Assembly (NCBI GenBank): GCA_021325365.1
Contig: JAJPHF010000097.1
Coordinates: 1 to 56,394, forward strand
Source: Pseudomonadota bacterium
GTDB lineage: Bacteria > Chloroflexota > UBA6077 > JAJPHF01
Length of the DNA stretch: 56,394 bases
Reading direction: 5' to 3'
The notes under the pieces were generated by a model that saw only the letters and a program-made list of their open reading frames with translations, ran no database searches and was not told the origin of the DNA. Each line of letters starts with the position of its first letter. Within the stretch, counting starts at the first letter, position 1. The translations under genes were made by a program, and so were the position numbers. Positions 8,234 through 15,701 of the stretch are shown in pieces.

Positions 8234-8980
8234 ATGGAAGCCACGATCAGCGAGATCGCCCCGGACGTGTTTCGGATCAGCGTGTTTCCGCCCGGCGCAC
8301 CGATCAGCTTCGGCTGCTTCCTGATCCGCGACGAGCAGCCCGCGATGGTGGAGACGGGACTGCGCGGCATGTACGGGCTAGTCCACGACGCTGTGCGCCG
8401 CCTGATCGACCCCGCCGCGCTCCGCTACCTGCTCATCCCTCACTTCGAGATGGATGAGTGCGGCTCGCTGAACCAGTTCCTGGCGCTCGCGCCGCACGCC
8501 GAGCCCGTCTGCAGTCCGCTCGGCGCGGCGGTCACGGTGAGCGACTTCAGCGAGCGGCCGGCTCGCGCGCTGGGCCACGAGGAGACGCTGGCGCTGGGCC
8601 GCAAGACGCTGCGCGCGGTGGTCACGCCCTGGGTCCACTACTGGGACAGCATGCTCGTCTACGACGAGACGGACCGCTTGCTGTTCACCTCGGACCTGTT
8701 CATGCAGCCGGGCGACCGCGAGCCCGTCACGAGCGAGGACCGCTCGGCAGAAGTCGTGGCGTTCTGCCGCTTCTCGGGGCTTCTGCCGTCGCAGAAGCAT
8801 CTGGAGGTGGCGCTCGACGCGGTCGAGCCGCTCGCCGTGGACACGCTGGCCTGCCACCACGGCTCGGTGCTCGCCGGCGACCCGCATCGCTACTACCGCG
8901 CGCTGCGCGAGCAGGCCGTGGGCGACGTGCTCGACGCCCCGTTCTACGACCCGCGCGCCCTCGGCAGCGCCGGCGGCTAA
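8234..8980 (+). CDS. MBL-fold metallohydrolase, flavodiiron-type diiron site
   Basis: 248 aa, ATG 8234 after GAGGGAG. The metal ligands follow the rubredoxin:oxygen oxidoreductase pattern rather than HxHxDH: H70-x-E72-x-D74 (PHFEMDE), H135 (TPWVHYWDS), D154 (FTSDLF) and H208 or H209 (CHHGS). These are the six ligands of the diiron site of flavodiiron proteins, but the flavodoxin domain is missing and the protein stops after the MBL domain. It may reduce O2 or NO with a separate flavin donor, or hydrolyse something. The TetR-family regulator starts 32 bp downstream and is probably co-transcribed. Confidence 0.8.
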   Translation: MEATISEIAPDVFRISVFPPGAPISFGCFLIRDEQPAMVETGLRGMYGLVHDAVRRLIDPAALRYLLIPHFEMDECGSLNQFLALAPHAEPVCSPLGAAVTVSDFSERPARALGHEETLALGRKTLRAVVTPWVHYWDSMLVYDETDRLLFTSDLFMQPGDREPVTSEDRSAEVVAFCRFSGLLPSQKHLEVALDAVEPLAVDTLACHHGSVLAGDPHRYYRALREQAVGDVLDAPFYDPRALGSAGG

Positions 8981-9012
8981 GCGCCGCGCGCCTAGTGACC
9001 GGAGCGAACTCG

Positions 9013-9618
9013 ATGGTCAGGCAGCCCGACCCGCCGCGCCCGCGGGGCCGGCCGCGGCAGCGGTCGGTGGACACGGTGCTGCTCCAGACGGCGCTGAAGC
9101 TGCTGATCGAGGGACGGTTCTTCGGCATGTCGATGGAGGAGATCGCCGAGGCCGCCGGTACCACGAAGCCGACGATTTACTTGCGCTATCACACGAAGAC
9201 GGAGCTCGCGCTGGCGGCGCTGGACGCGCTGCCCCGCGAGCGCGCGCCGCTCGTCCTCGCGGGCGACCTGCGCGCCGACCTCGTCGCGCTGCTCCGCGAC
9301 TTTCGGGCGAACGTGCTCCGCTACGGCGGCATGCTCGTCACCGGGGTGGTGCTGGTACACGAGCAGGACCGCCCCGAGTGGCTGCGGTTCTTGCAGCAAG
9401 GCGTGTTCGGGGCGCGGCGGCGGGCGTTCCGCAACGTCATTCTGGGCGCCATCGAGCGCGGCGAGGCGCGCCCCGATGCCGACGTCGACACCTGCGTCAG
9501 CCTGCTCGTAGGCTACTGGCACGCCAGCTATTATCGCCACTATCCGGCGATCCCCGACGACAATTGGGCCGAGCGTGCCGTCGACGTGCTGCTCTGCTAC
9601 CTGCGCTCGGCGCCATAG
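9013..9618 (+). CDS. TetR/AcrR-family transcriptional regulator
   Basis: 201 aa, ATG 9013 with GGAG upstream. The N-terminal helix-turn-helix is clear: a GRPRQRSVDTVLLQTAL lead-in, then FGMSMEEIAEAAGTTKPTIYLRYHTKTEL. The C-terminal ligand domain is of the TetR_C type seen with the xRGRPR family (RNVILGAIERGEARPDAD). It probably represses the MBL gene just upstream and perhaps itself. Its stop is 32 bp from the stop of the convergent SBP gene. Confidence 0.88.
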   Translation: MVRQPDPPRPRGRPRQRSVDTVLLQTALKLLIEGRFFGMSMEEIAEAAGTTKPTIYLRYHTKTELALAALDALPRERAPLVLAGDLRADLVALLRDFRANVLRYGGMLVTGVVLVHEQDRPEWLRFLQQGVFGARRRAFRNVILGAIERGEARPDADVDTCVSLLVGYWHASYYRHYPAIPDDNWAERAVDVLLCYLRSAP

Positions 9619-9650
9619 GGTCACACGCCTCCACCCAGGCCGCACACGAA

Positions 9651-10874
9651 TTAGCGGCGGTTGATGATGTCGCCGAGGCGGGCAGACATCGCCTCCAGGT
9701 TGCTCGCGTCCTGGCGCTCGAGGAAGGCTACGTTCACGTCGTGGACCTGGCCCCCGGCGGCCCGCGGCGCCTCCAGGGCAACAGCGCTGCGCGAGCCAGG
9801 CAGCGTGGCGAGATCCTGGGCGTAGGTTTCGAACTGGATGTCTTGCGCCTCACGGCTCAGCAAGTAGTTGATCCACAGCTTGGCCGCGTTCGGGTGCGCC
9901 GCGTTCTTTGGCACCGACACGTACCACTGCTGCACGATAATGGCGTCGGCGGGCACCACCTGCGCGATGGGCGCCCCCTTCGCCTGCGCCTGGCCGGCCT
10001 CGAACGCGCCGCAGTCGAGCGCGAACAGGTCGAACTCGCCGCTCGCCACGCGCTCCCACTGGCCACACGGCATGAGCCCCGCCACCTGGTCTCGGAAGCT
10101 GGTCAGGTACTCGACCGTCCGGGGCTCGCCCCACACCTCGGGGGTGACGATGTGCTCGAACGAGCCGGGGTAGGGCGTGGAGGCGATGCGGCCCGTGTAC
10201 TGGGGCTTCAACAGGTCGGCCAGTGAGCGCGGAACGGCGTCGCCGCTAAGCGCGTTGGTGTTGTAGGTGATACCCGAGATGGCGGAGCTGACGGTGACTG
10301 CCTCGCCCGCCGGGCCGCTCAAGAGCTGCGGGTCGCGGATATTCGGGGCCCAGCTCATCCAGTCTACCGGCTGCAGCACGCCAGCGTGGATCATGCGCAG
10401 CGTGGGGGCCACGGCGTTGACCATCACGTCGCTGGTGGCGGGACGGTTGGCCTCGTACTCTTGGAGGAGCTGCACGCTCGTCTGCGCCATCGACGGTCCC
10501 GCGGTGTAGCGCACGGTCAGGTCGAGGCCGTATGCCTTGGCGAAGCCGTCGATCCAGCGGCGCACGGCCGGGCTGCCGCCAATCACCGCCTCGGACCACA
10601 TCAGATCAAGCTGGCCCTCTTCGCGCGCGGCGGCGATGAGCTGCTGGAGCGCTGGCGACGGGGCCGCCGTGACCGCGCTCGCCGGGGCGCTGGCGCTGCT
10701 CGCGGCCCCGGTGGCAGGAGTGGTCGGCGCTGCCGCGCTGGGCGCCTGGGGGGCAGCTGCGGCCGGCGCACTAACCGGCGCCGGGCCGGAGCGGGCGGGC
10801 GCGGTGGCGCTGCCACAACCGCTCACGGCGAGACTCACCACAGCCAGACACGCGAGCAAGCGGCGCGCGCTCAT
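9651..10874 (-). CDS. Extracellular solute-binding lipoprotein (iron/spermidine/putrescine-like class)
   Basis: 407 aa, ATG 10874 with GAGGAGG. Signal peptide with lipobox VSGC (Cys20), then a ~60-residue Ala/Pro/Ser linker. The binding domain has the AAREEGQLDLMWSEAV opening, ITYNTNALSGDAVPRSLADLLKPQYTGRIA and PNAAKLWINYLLSREAQ motifs typical of family 1 solute-binding proteins related to FbpA/AfuA. No permease or ATPase is adjacent. It lies downstream of the LLM and dihydroxyphthalate-decarboxylase-like genes on the same strand, separated by a MITE-like repeat. Such proteins in catabolic clusters may bind organic acids; the ligand is not predictable. Confidence 0.85.
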   Translation of the reverse strand: MSARRLLACLAVVSLAVSGCGSATAPARSGPAPVSAPAAAAPQAPSAAAPTTPATGAASSASAPASAVTAAPSPALQQLIAAAREEGQLDLMWSEAVIGGSPAVRRWIDGFAKAYGLDLTVRYTAGPSMAQTSVQLLQEYEANRPATSDVMVNAVAPTLRMIHAGVLQPVDWMSWAPNIRDPQLLSGPAGEAVTVSSAISGITYNTNALSGDAVPRSLADLLKPQYTGRIASTPYPGSFEHIVTPEVWGEPRTVEYLTSFRDQVAGLMPCGQWERVASGEFDLFALDCGAFEAGQAQAKGAPIAQVVPADAIIVQQWYVSVPKNAAHPNAAKLWINYLLSREAQDIQFETYAQDLATLPGSRSAVALEAPRAAGGQVHDVNVAFLERQDASNLEAMSARLGDIINRR

Positions 10875-10926
10875 CGTCGCCTCCTCTCAGCCATCATCCT
10901 GTTCGCGGCAGCGCTTCACGAAAGCG

Positions 10927-11077
10927 GCCCTCACCCCGACCCTCTCCCGGAGAGAGAGGGAGTCCGGCGGCTGGTCGCGTCCCTGCCTCTCCCCGATGAG
11001 GGCGCGGCGCAGCCGGTCGCATCCTTGCCTCTCCCAGGGGGAGAGGCCGGCCGAGCGCAGCGAGGACGGGTGAGGGC
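10927..11077. repeat. MITE-like intergenic repeat, copy A
   Basis: A 151-bp non-coding element bounded by inverted ends (GCCCTCACC at 10927, GGTGAGGGC ending at 11077). It contains several CTCTCCC/GGGAGAG inverted motifs. Its right 48 bases (about 11030-11077) match the reverse complement of 17028-17075 at 45 of 48 positions. It fills the 233-bp gap between two minus-strand genes. Confidence 0.7.
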
Positions 11078-11107
11078 AACCGCCCTTTCCAAGATTCTCT
11101 ATCCGCA

Positions 11108-12082
11108 CTAGAGACATGACGCCACGAACAAGTCTTCCGGCCGATAGAGCGTGTTGATCAGCCCCTGCTCGTAGCAGTAGGCGATCATCATCTGGATCGC
11201 GGCGCGGTTCGCGTCGAGCCCCTGACGGAAGGGATACAGCCCTAACTCGCGCGCCAGGGCCACCGGCACGTACGTATGATTCGCCGCGCCGCTCCCATCG
11301 ATCTCCGCCGTGTACGCGGCCAGCGCCGCGCTCGTCATCTCCAGCACGGCCGGCGCCAGGTCGGGGTAGCGCTCGACCGTCTCCTGCTTCAGCACGAACA
11401 CCGTGTTGATCGGGATCACGCCCGTCTGCTCGCCGTACGCGCGCATCTCTGCGGCCGGGTCGGCGAACAGCGGGCGCGTCTGCTCCGTCGCGGGGCGGCC
11501 TAGCCCGGGCAAGAACGCCGCGTCGATCGCGCGACGCTCCAGCAGCGCGCTCAGGCCATAGCCCGCCTGCTGGCTCTGCGCCTGCTCGGCCGGCGGCGTG
11601 AGCGTCGTGAACTGGTAGCGCGGCGAGTGGGGATAGGCGAGCCCTGGAAACGAGGGATGCACCTCGCTCTCCGCCCAGGTGATGCGCTCCGTCGGCACGT
11701 GGTACTGGTGCGTCAGCGCGCCGCGCATCCACACCGCCGGGTTGATGCCCCAGTCGGCCGCGCCCACGGTCTTGCCCACCAAGTCGCGCGGCGTTTCGAT
11801 GCCGGCCGCCCGGTGGACGGCGACGCCCGTGTGCGGGAAGAAGCGAAGCTGGAAGGCGGGGATCGCCACGAGCGGCTTCCCCAGGTCGCGGGCGATCAGA
11901 TAGTGCGAGAATGCCAGGTCGGCCACGTCCCAGGGCTGGTCGGTGACCATGTCGACGTAGAAGGTCCAGCCCTTGGGCTGCGCCGGAAGCTGTAGGTCGA
12001 AGCCTGGCAGCCGCGCCTCCTCGAAGTAGTAGCGGCTATCCGGCCGGCGGTTGATCGCGAAGGTGACCTGACGGTTCGCCAT
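11108..12082 (-). CDS. 4,5-dihydroxyphthalate decarboxylase-like / leaderless SBP-fold protein
   Basis: 324 aa, ATG 12082, no signal peptide. It matches the 4,5-dihydroxyphthalate decarboxylase (PhtD/Pht5-like) family: DVADLAFSHYLIARDLG, VAIPAFQLRFFPHTGVAV, IETPRDLVGKTVGAADWGI and AVWMRGALTHQYHV. The family has a periplasmic-binding fold but is cytoplasmic and is often found in aromatic catabolic clusters. Whether this member decarboxylates or only binds is unknown. It starts 14 bp after the LLM oxidoreductase stop, so the two are an operon. Confidence 0.75.
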   Translation of the reverse strand: MANRQVTFAINRRPDSRYYFEEARLPGFDLQLPAQPKGWTFYVDMVTDQPWDVADLAFSHYLIARDLGKPLVAIPAFQLRFFPHTGVAVHRAAGIETPRDLVGKTVGAADWGINPAVWMRGALTHQYHVPTERITWAESEVHPSFPGLAYPHSPRYQFTTLTPPAEQAQSQQAGYGLSALLERRAIDAAFLPGLGRPATEQTRPLFADPAAEMRAYGEQTGVIPINTVFVLKQETVERYPDLAPAVLEMTSAALAAYTAEIDGSGAANHTYVPVALARELGLYPFRQGLDANRAAIQMMIAYCYEQGLINTLYRPEDLFVASCL

Positions 12083-12096
12083 GCTGCCTCCACCGT

Positions 12097-13185
12097 TCAC
12101 CGCGGCGCCGCGGCCAGCCGCCCGGGCTGGCCACGCTGACACACGCGCGGCGCCACCTCGCGGCTGAATAGCTCCAGACTGCGGCGCACCGTGTCGCGCG
12201 GCAGGCCGCCGAAGTGGAACGTGCCGATGAAGTGTGTGATGCCGATCTCGTCCTGAAGCGTCTCCAGGATGCGCACGCAGTCGTCGGGACTGCCGACGAG
12301 CATGCGCGCGTCGCGGGCGAGGGCTTCGACGGTGGACGAGTGGAGGCCGTCCAGGCTGCGCTTGGGACGGGCGCCGGTGGCATTCGGGTCGCGGTGCGCG
12401 GCGGCCGCGCGCACGGCATTGGCACGGCCGAAGGCCGGGGCGGCCGCGGCGATGGCCTCCTCGCGCGTCGGCGCCACGCACACCTGGAGATTCGCCAGCA
12501 CTTCCTTGCCCGCCGCGGCGTGCCCGGCCTCGGCCAGCGTGCGGTAGTACAGGTCCATGTGCTCGCGCAGCGTCGCGAAGTCGATCAGGAACGGCGCCGT
12601 CATCAGGTTGAAGCCGCGCTGCCCGGCCCAGACGTAGCTGTCGCGGGTGCGCACCGCCGACGCCCACAGGGGCGGGTGGGGCTGCTGCACGGGCTTGGGC
12701 AGCACCTGCAGGTCGTGGACCGTGTAGTTCTGGCCCACGTAGTCGAAGCGCCCTGGCCGCCACGCCGCCAGCATGATGTCCAGCGCCTCGTCGAAGCGCT
12801 CCGACGCATCTTCAAAGCGCACGCCGAAGTGCGTGTACTCCCAGGCCGAGAAGCCTTTGCCGATGCCTAGCTCCAGCCGTCCGCCCGAGAGCACGTCCAC
12901 CGTCGCCCACTCCTCCGCCAGACGGAGCGGGTGGTGCAGCGGCAGGAGCGAGACGGCGATGCCGAGCCGCAGGCGCTGGGTCCGCTGCGCGAGGCTGCCG
13001 AGCACGACCGTGGGCGCGGAGAGCAGCCCGCCGAAGTTCTCGAAGTGGTGCTCGGTCAGCCAGTACGAGTCGAAGCCAAGCTGCTCGGCATAAGCAGCGT
13101 CGTCGAGCACGCGTCCCAGCACCTCCGCGGGCGAGCCGTCGAGCTCCGGCACGTAGGACAGCAAGCTGAGAATGCCAAACCGCAT
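12097..13185 (-). CDS. LLM-class flavin-dependent oxidoreductase (luciferase-like)
   Basis: 362 aa, ATG 13185 with GAAAGGA 8 nt upstream. TIM-barrel luciferase family: YAEQLGFDSYWLTEHHF, LGIAVSLLPLHHPLRLAEEWATVDVLSGGRLELGIGKG and the C-terminal VGSPDDCVRILETLQDEIGI. These are FMN- or F420-dependent monooxygenases or dehydrogenases. The EHHF and GGR-x-LGIGKG signature favours bacterial-luciferase-like monooxygenases, with cofactor not decidable here. It is the first gene of a two- to three-gene minus-strand operon with the decarboxylase-like protein and probably the SBP at 9651. Confidence 0.85.
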   Translation of the reverse strand: MRFGILSLLSYVPELDGSPAEVLGRVLDDAAYAEQLGFDSYWLTEHHFENFGGLLSAPTVVLGSLAQRTQRLRLGIAVSLLPLHHPLRLAEEWATVDVLSGGRLELGIGKGFSAWEYTHFGVRFEDASERFDEALDIMLAAWRPGRFDYVGQNYTVHDLQVLPKPVQQPHPPLWASAVRTRDSYVWAGQRGFNLMTAPFLIDFATLREHMDLYYRTLAEAGHAAAGKEVLANLQVCVAPTREEAIAAAAPAFGRANAVRAAAAHRDPNATGARPKRSLDGLHSSTVEALARDARMLVGSPDDCVRILETLQDEIGITHFIGTFHFGGLPRDTVRRSLELFSREVAPRVCQRGQPGRLAAAPR

Positions 13186-13414
13186 AGGACCAGTCCTTTC
13201 CGTGGCGCCCGCGTCCGCCCCCTGACCGGCCCCCACTCTAAGCGACGAATTTCTTGACTGGCAAGCCCAGAAAATGGAACGCCGATATGCGAGGCCGTGA
13301 GAGCCTATGGACCACCCATCAGGGCCCGCTGGCTGGAACCGCCCCGCCGGCCGGTGTATCCTTCCCTTACCCTGGGCCGGACGGACCACGCGCACGCTGC
13401 GAGGAGGGAGCTCC

Positions 13415-14497
13415 ATGCGCATCATCGACGCCGACACCCACGTGGACGAGACGGAAGCAACCTGGGAGTACCTCCGCGCCGACGAGCAGGCCTACAAGCC
13501 GACCACCGGCTACCCGTCGAACCCGGACCCGTCGCGGCCGCCGGCTCGCTACTGGCTGATCGACGGCCGCCGCCACCTGCGCTTCATCCGCGACGACCGC
13601 ATCACCCGCACCACCGTCGAGACGCGCGAGCTGATCGACGTGCCGGGCCGCCTCCGCGACATGGACGCGATGGGCGTCGAGACGCAGGTGATCTACCCGA
13701 CGCTGTTCCTCGTCGAGGTGACCGAGCGGTCCGAGGTCGATCTCGCCCTGCGCCGCAGCTACAACCGCTGGCTGGGCGCCCGCTGCGAGGAGTCGCGCGG
13801 GCGGCTGCGCTGGGTGTGCCTGCCGCCGACGCGGGACATGGAGCAGGCGCTTGAGGAGCTACGCTGGGCGAAGGACCACGGCGCCGTTGGCGTGATGAAG
13901 AAGGGCGACCGCGAGGCCGGCAAGTGGCCGGGCGATCCCTACTTTTTCCCGCTCTACGAGGAGGCCGAGCGGCTCGATATGCCGATCTGCTTCCACGTCG
14001 GCTCGGGCGCCTTGGACTTCACGCCGGCCCGCGAGTTCCCGCTGGGGCGCTTCATGCACATCGGCATGCCGCCGCTGCACGCCTTCCACTCGATCGTCCA
14101 GCTTGGCGTGGCGGCGCGCTTCCCCAAGCTCCGCTTCGGCTTCATCGAGGCGCGCGCCTCGTGGGTGCCGTTCGTGCTCTACGACCTCAAGCGCACGCTA
14201 AAGAAGCGCGCCGAGGGCGACACGCGGCTGAACGCGCCGCGCTTCGAGGTGCCGGCCGACGTGTTGCAGCAGAACCGCTTGTACGTGAGCATCCAGGTGG
14301 ACGAGGACCTGCCTTACCTCTTGCAGCACACGGGCGAGGACAACCTGCTCATCGGCTCGGACTACACGCACGCCGACGCCTCGGCGGAAATGGACTTCCC
14401 GCGGCTGCTTCAAGAGCGCGCCGACGCGGGCGACATCCCCCAGTCCGCCGTGCAAAAGATCCTCTACGACAACCCGCGCCGCTTCTACGGCCTATAG
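13415..14497 (+). CDS. Amidohydrolase-2 family metal-dependent hydrolase (ACMSD-like)
   Basis: 360 aa, ATG 13415 directly after GAGGAGGGAG. It has the Amidohydro_2 TIM-barrel signature: N-terminal IDADTHVDE (metal-binding DxDTH form), a central CFHVGSG His, RFPKLRFGFIEARASWVP and a C-terminal GSDYTHAD (Asp ligand). The family contains decarboxylases and ring-opening hydrolases of aromatic acids, such as ACMSD and gamma-resorcylate decarboxylase. The second HxH-type His is not obvious, as in many members. It is divergent from the LLM operon across a 229-bp gap and may belong to the same pathway. Confidence 0.82.
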   Translation: MRIIDADTHVDETEATWEYLRADEQAYKPTTGYPSNPDPSRPPARYWLIDGRRHLRFIRDDRITRTTVETRELIDVPGRLRDMDAMGVETQVIYPTLFLVEVTERSEVDLALRRSYNRWLGARCEESRGRLRWVCLPPTRDMEQALEELRWAKDHGAVGVMKKGDREAGKWPGDPYFFPLYEEAERLDMPICFHVGSGALDFTPAREFPLGRFMHIGMPPLHAFHSIVQLGVAARFPKLRFGFIEARASWVPFVLYDLKRTLKKRAEGDTRLNAPRFEVPADVLQQNRLYVSIQVDEDLPYLLQHTGEDNLLIGSDYTHADASAEMDFPRLLQERADAGDIPQSAVQKILYDNPRRFYGL

Positions 14498-14526
14498 GCT
14501 GCTATACTGCGGGCAGAGGTGAAACC

Positions 14527-14745
14527 GTGGAATTGAAAGACATCCTCGCGGGCAAGACGCCCGAAGAGCAGACCGAGTGGCTGCGCACTCACATGCGCAA
14601 CTGGGACGAGTTCATCCAGGGGATCGTGCAGGGCGAGCAGCAGATCGCGGAGTGGCGGGCATCCGGCAAGCCGGACTTGCCTCCCACCTGGATCACCGTC
14701 GAGGAATACCGGCGGATTCGTGGCCTACCAGCCAAGACTCCTTGA
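14527..14745 (+). CDS. Small charged helical protein, possible antitoxin
   Basis: 72 aa, GTG 14527 with AGAGGTG about 6 nt upstream and TATACT (14503-14508) as a possible -10. Predicted to be mostly helical and acidic (VELKDILAGKTPEEQ, then NWDEFIQGIVQGEQQIAEW, ending in ITVEEYRRIRGLP). Not a family I recognise. It overlaps the next gene by 26 bp in another frame, so translation is likely coupled. Position, size and charge fit an antitoxin; that is inference. Confidence 0.5.
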   Translation: MELKDILAGKTPEEQTEWLRTHMRNWDEFIQGIVQGEQQIAEWRASGKPDLPPTWITVEEYRRIRGLPAKTP

Positions 14746-14983
14746 TTTCGCCCGCTACCAGCTCGATCGTCTCCCGCCCTCCGTCGTCGATACGCTGCTC
14801 GACTGCATCAACGAGATCAGCGCCGATCCCTACCGCGACCCGCACCTCCGCGTGACGTTGGTCGTTCCCCTGTACCGCGTCTTCCCGGGAGCATACCTGT
14901 GCGGGCTGTGGGCAATCGCCTATCGTGTGGTCGAAGAAGCCAACGCGGTCGTTATCGAGGCTTTCGGAGATACCTTCTACTAG
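14720..14983 (+). CDS. RelE/ParE-like small protein, possible toxin
   Basis: 87 aa, GTG 14720 inside the end of the upstream gene. The pattern fits the RelE/ParE fold: two helices (FARYQLDRLPPSVVDTLLDCINEI), DPYRDP, then strands with GLWAIAYRVVEEANAVVIEAFGD, resembling the RelE YRIIY-x-VIAIGHR ending. The basic C-terminal His/Tyr pair of typical RelE toxins is not conserved; the end is GDTFY. Together with the 72-aa protein it forms a toxin-antitoxin-like bicistron. Confidence 0.5.
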   Translation: MAYQPRLLDFARYQLDRLPPSVVDTLLDCINEISADPYRDPHLRVTLVVPLYRVFPGAYLCGLWAIAYRVVEEANAVVIEAFGDTFY

Positions 14984-15058
14984 CCTACGAGAACCGCTAT
15001 CTCGATTCTATTGGGACTTTGGGAAGGAGACAGCACGCTCGGGAGTTATAGTGACCGT

Positions 15059-15613
15059 ATGTGCATACAAGTCTATCTCGGCGCTGACCGTCCGCTGCCC
15101 ACGATCCCACGGCCGCACGTCACGCCCGACACCGATCTTGTTCCGCTCAAGCCAGGGACTCCCCCCATCTGGGTGCAGCCGCTTGATCCCGCGCTCAATC
15201 CTGAACCGGGACAACCGCATGCCAAACATCGTATGGGCGAGCCGGTTCTGGATGTGGAGGCGCTCGTAAGGCAGCACCTGAATCAGCCATATCTGTATTA
15301 CTTGGGCTCATTTATGGACTGTGGGTGCGGGTTCGGCTACGCGGATGCACCGCTAACGCGGCCTGAATGGGATGATGACCGTGTGCAAGACAGCGTCATG
15401 TGGTGGGAAGCATTCCGAGAGGCGACGCACCAATTGGCGGCGTACCTGGAAAACGTCACGCGAGACGAACCTGTCACCTTACTTGTCTGCTGGTCTGGCG
15501 AGGCCGACCGGCCTCCGCAGCGACGCACGGAAGTAACGCCTGATTACTTCAGAGCACCGGAGGTGTCCCTGTTCCCAACCGCGAGCGAACTGATCACGGT
15601 TGTGCCTGGGTGA
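15059..15613 (+). CDS. Conserved hypothetical protein with CGCGFGYAD motif
   Basis: 184 aa from ATG 15059; GGGAG lies 13 nt upstream, which is weak. A frame extension to 15011 gives 200 aa. It starts CIQVYLGADRPLP and has a central FMDCGCGFGYADAP motif with two close Cys, then a WWEAFREATHQLAAYLENV helix and an LLVCWSGE strand. It resembles a widespread uncharacterised family; no function assigned. GC is visibly lower than in its neighbours (about 55 percent), as in the adjacent toxin-antitoxin-like pair, suggesting acquisition by transfer. Confidence 0.6.
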   Translation: MCIQVYLGADRPLPTIPRPHVTPDTDLVPLKPGTPPIWVQPLDPALNPEPGQPHAKHRMGEPVLDVEALVRQHLNQPYLYYLGSFMDCGCGFGYADAPLTRPEWDDDRVQDSVMWWEAFREATHQLAAYLENVTRDEPVTLLVCWSGEADRPPQRRTEVTPDYFRAPEVSLFPTASELITVVPG

Positions 15614-15701
15614 TGGCGAGTTCCAGACCACGGACGTTAAGCGGGCGATCAGCGATCTGCTCCCTGGCTCGTGAAGCGAGAGGCCAGTAAGTCAGCCGTT
15701 A

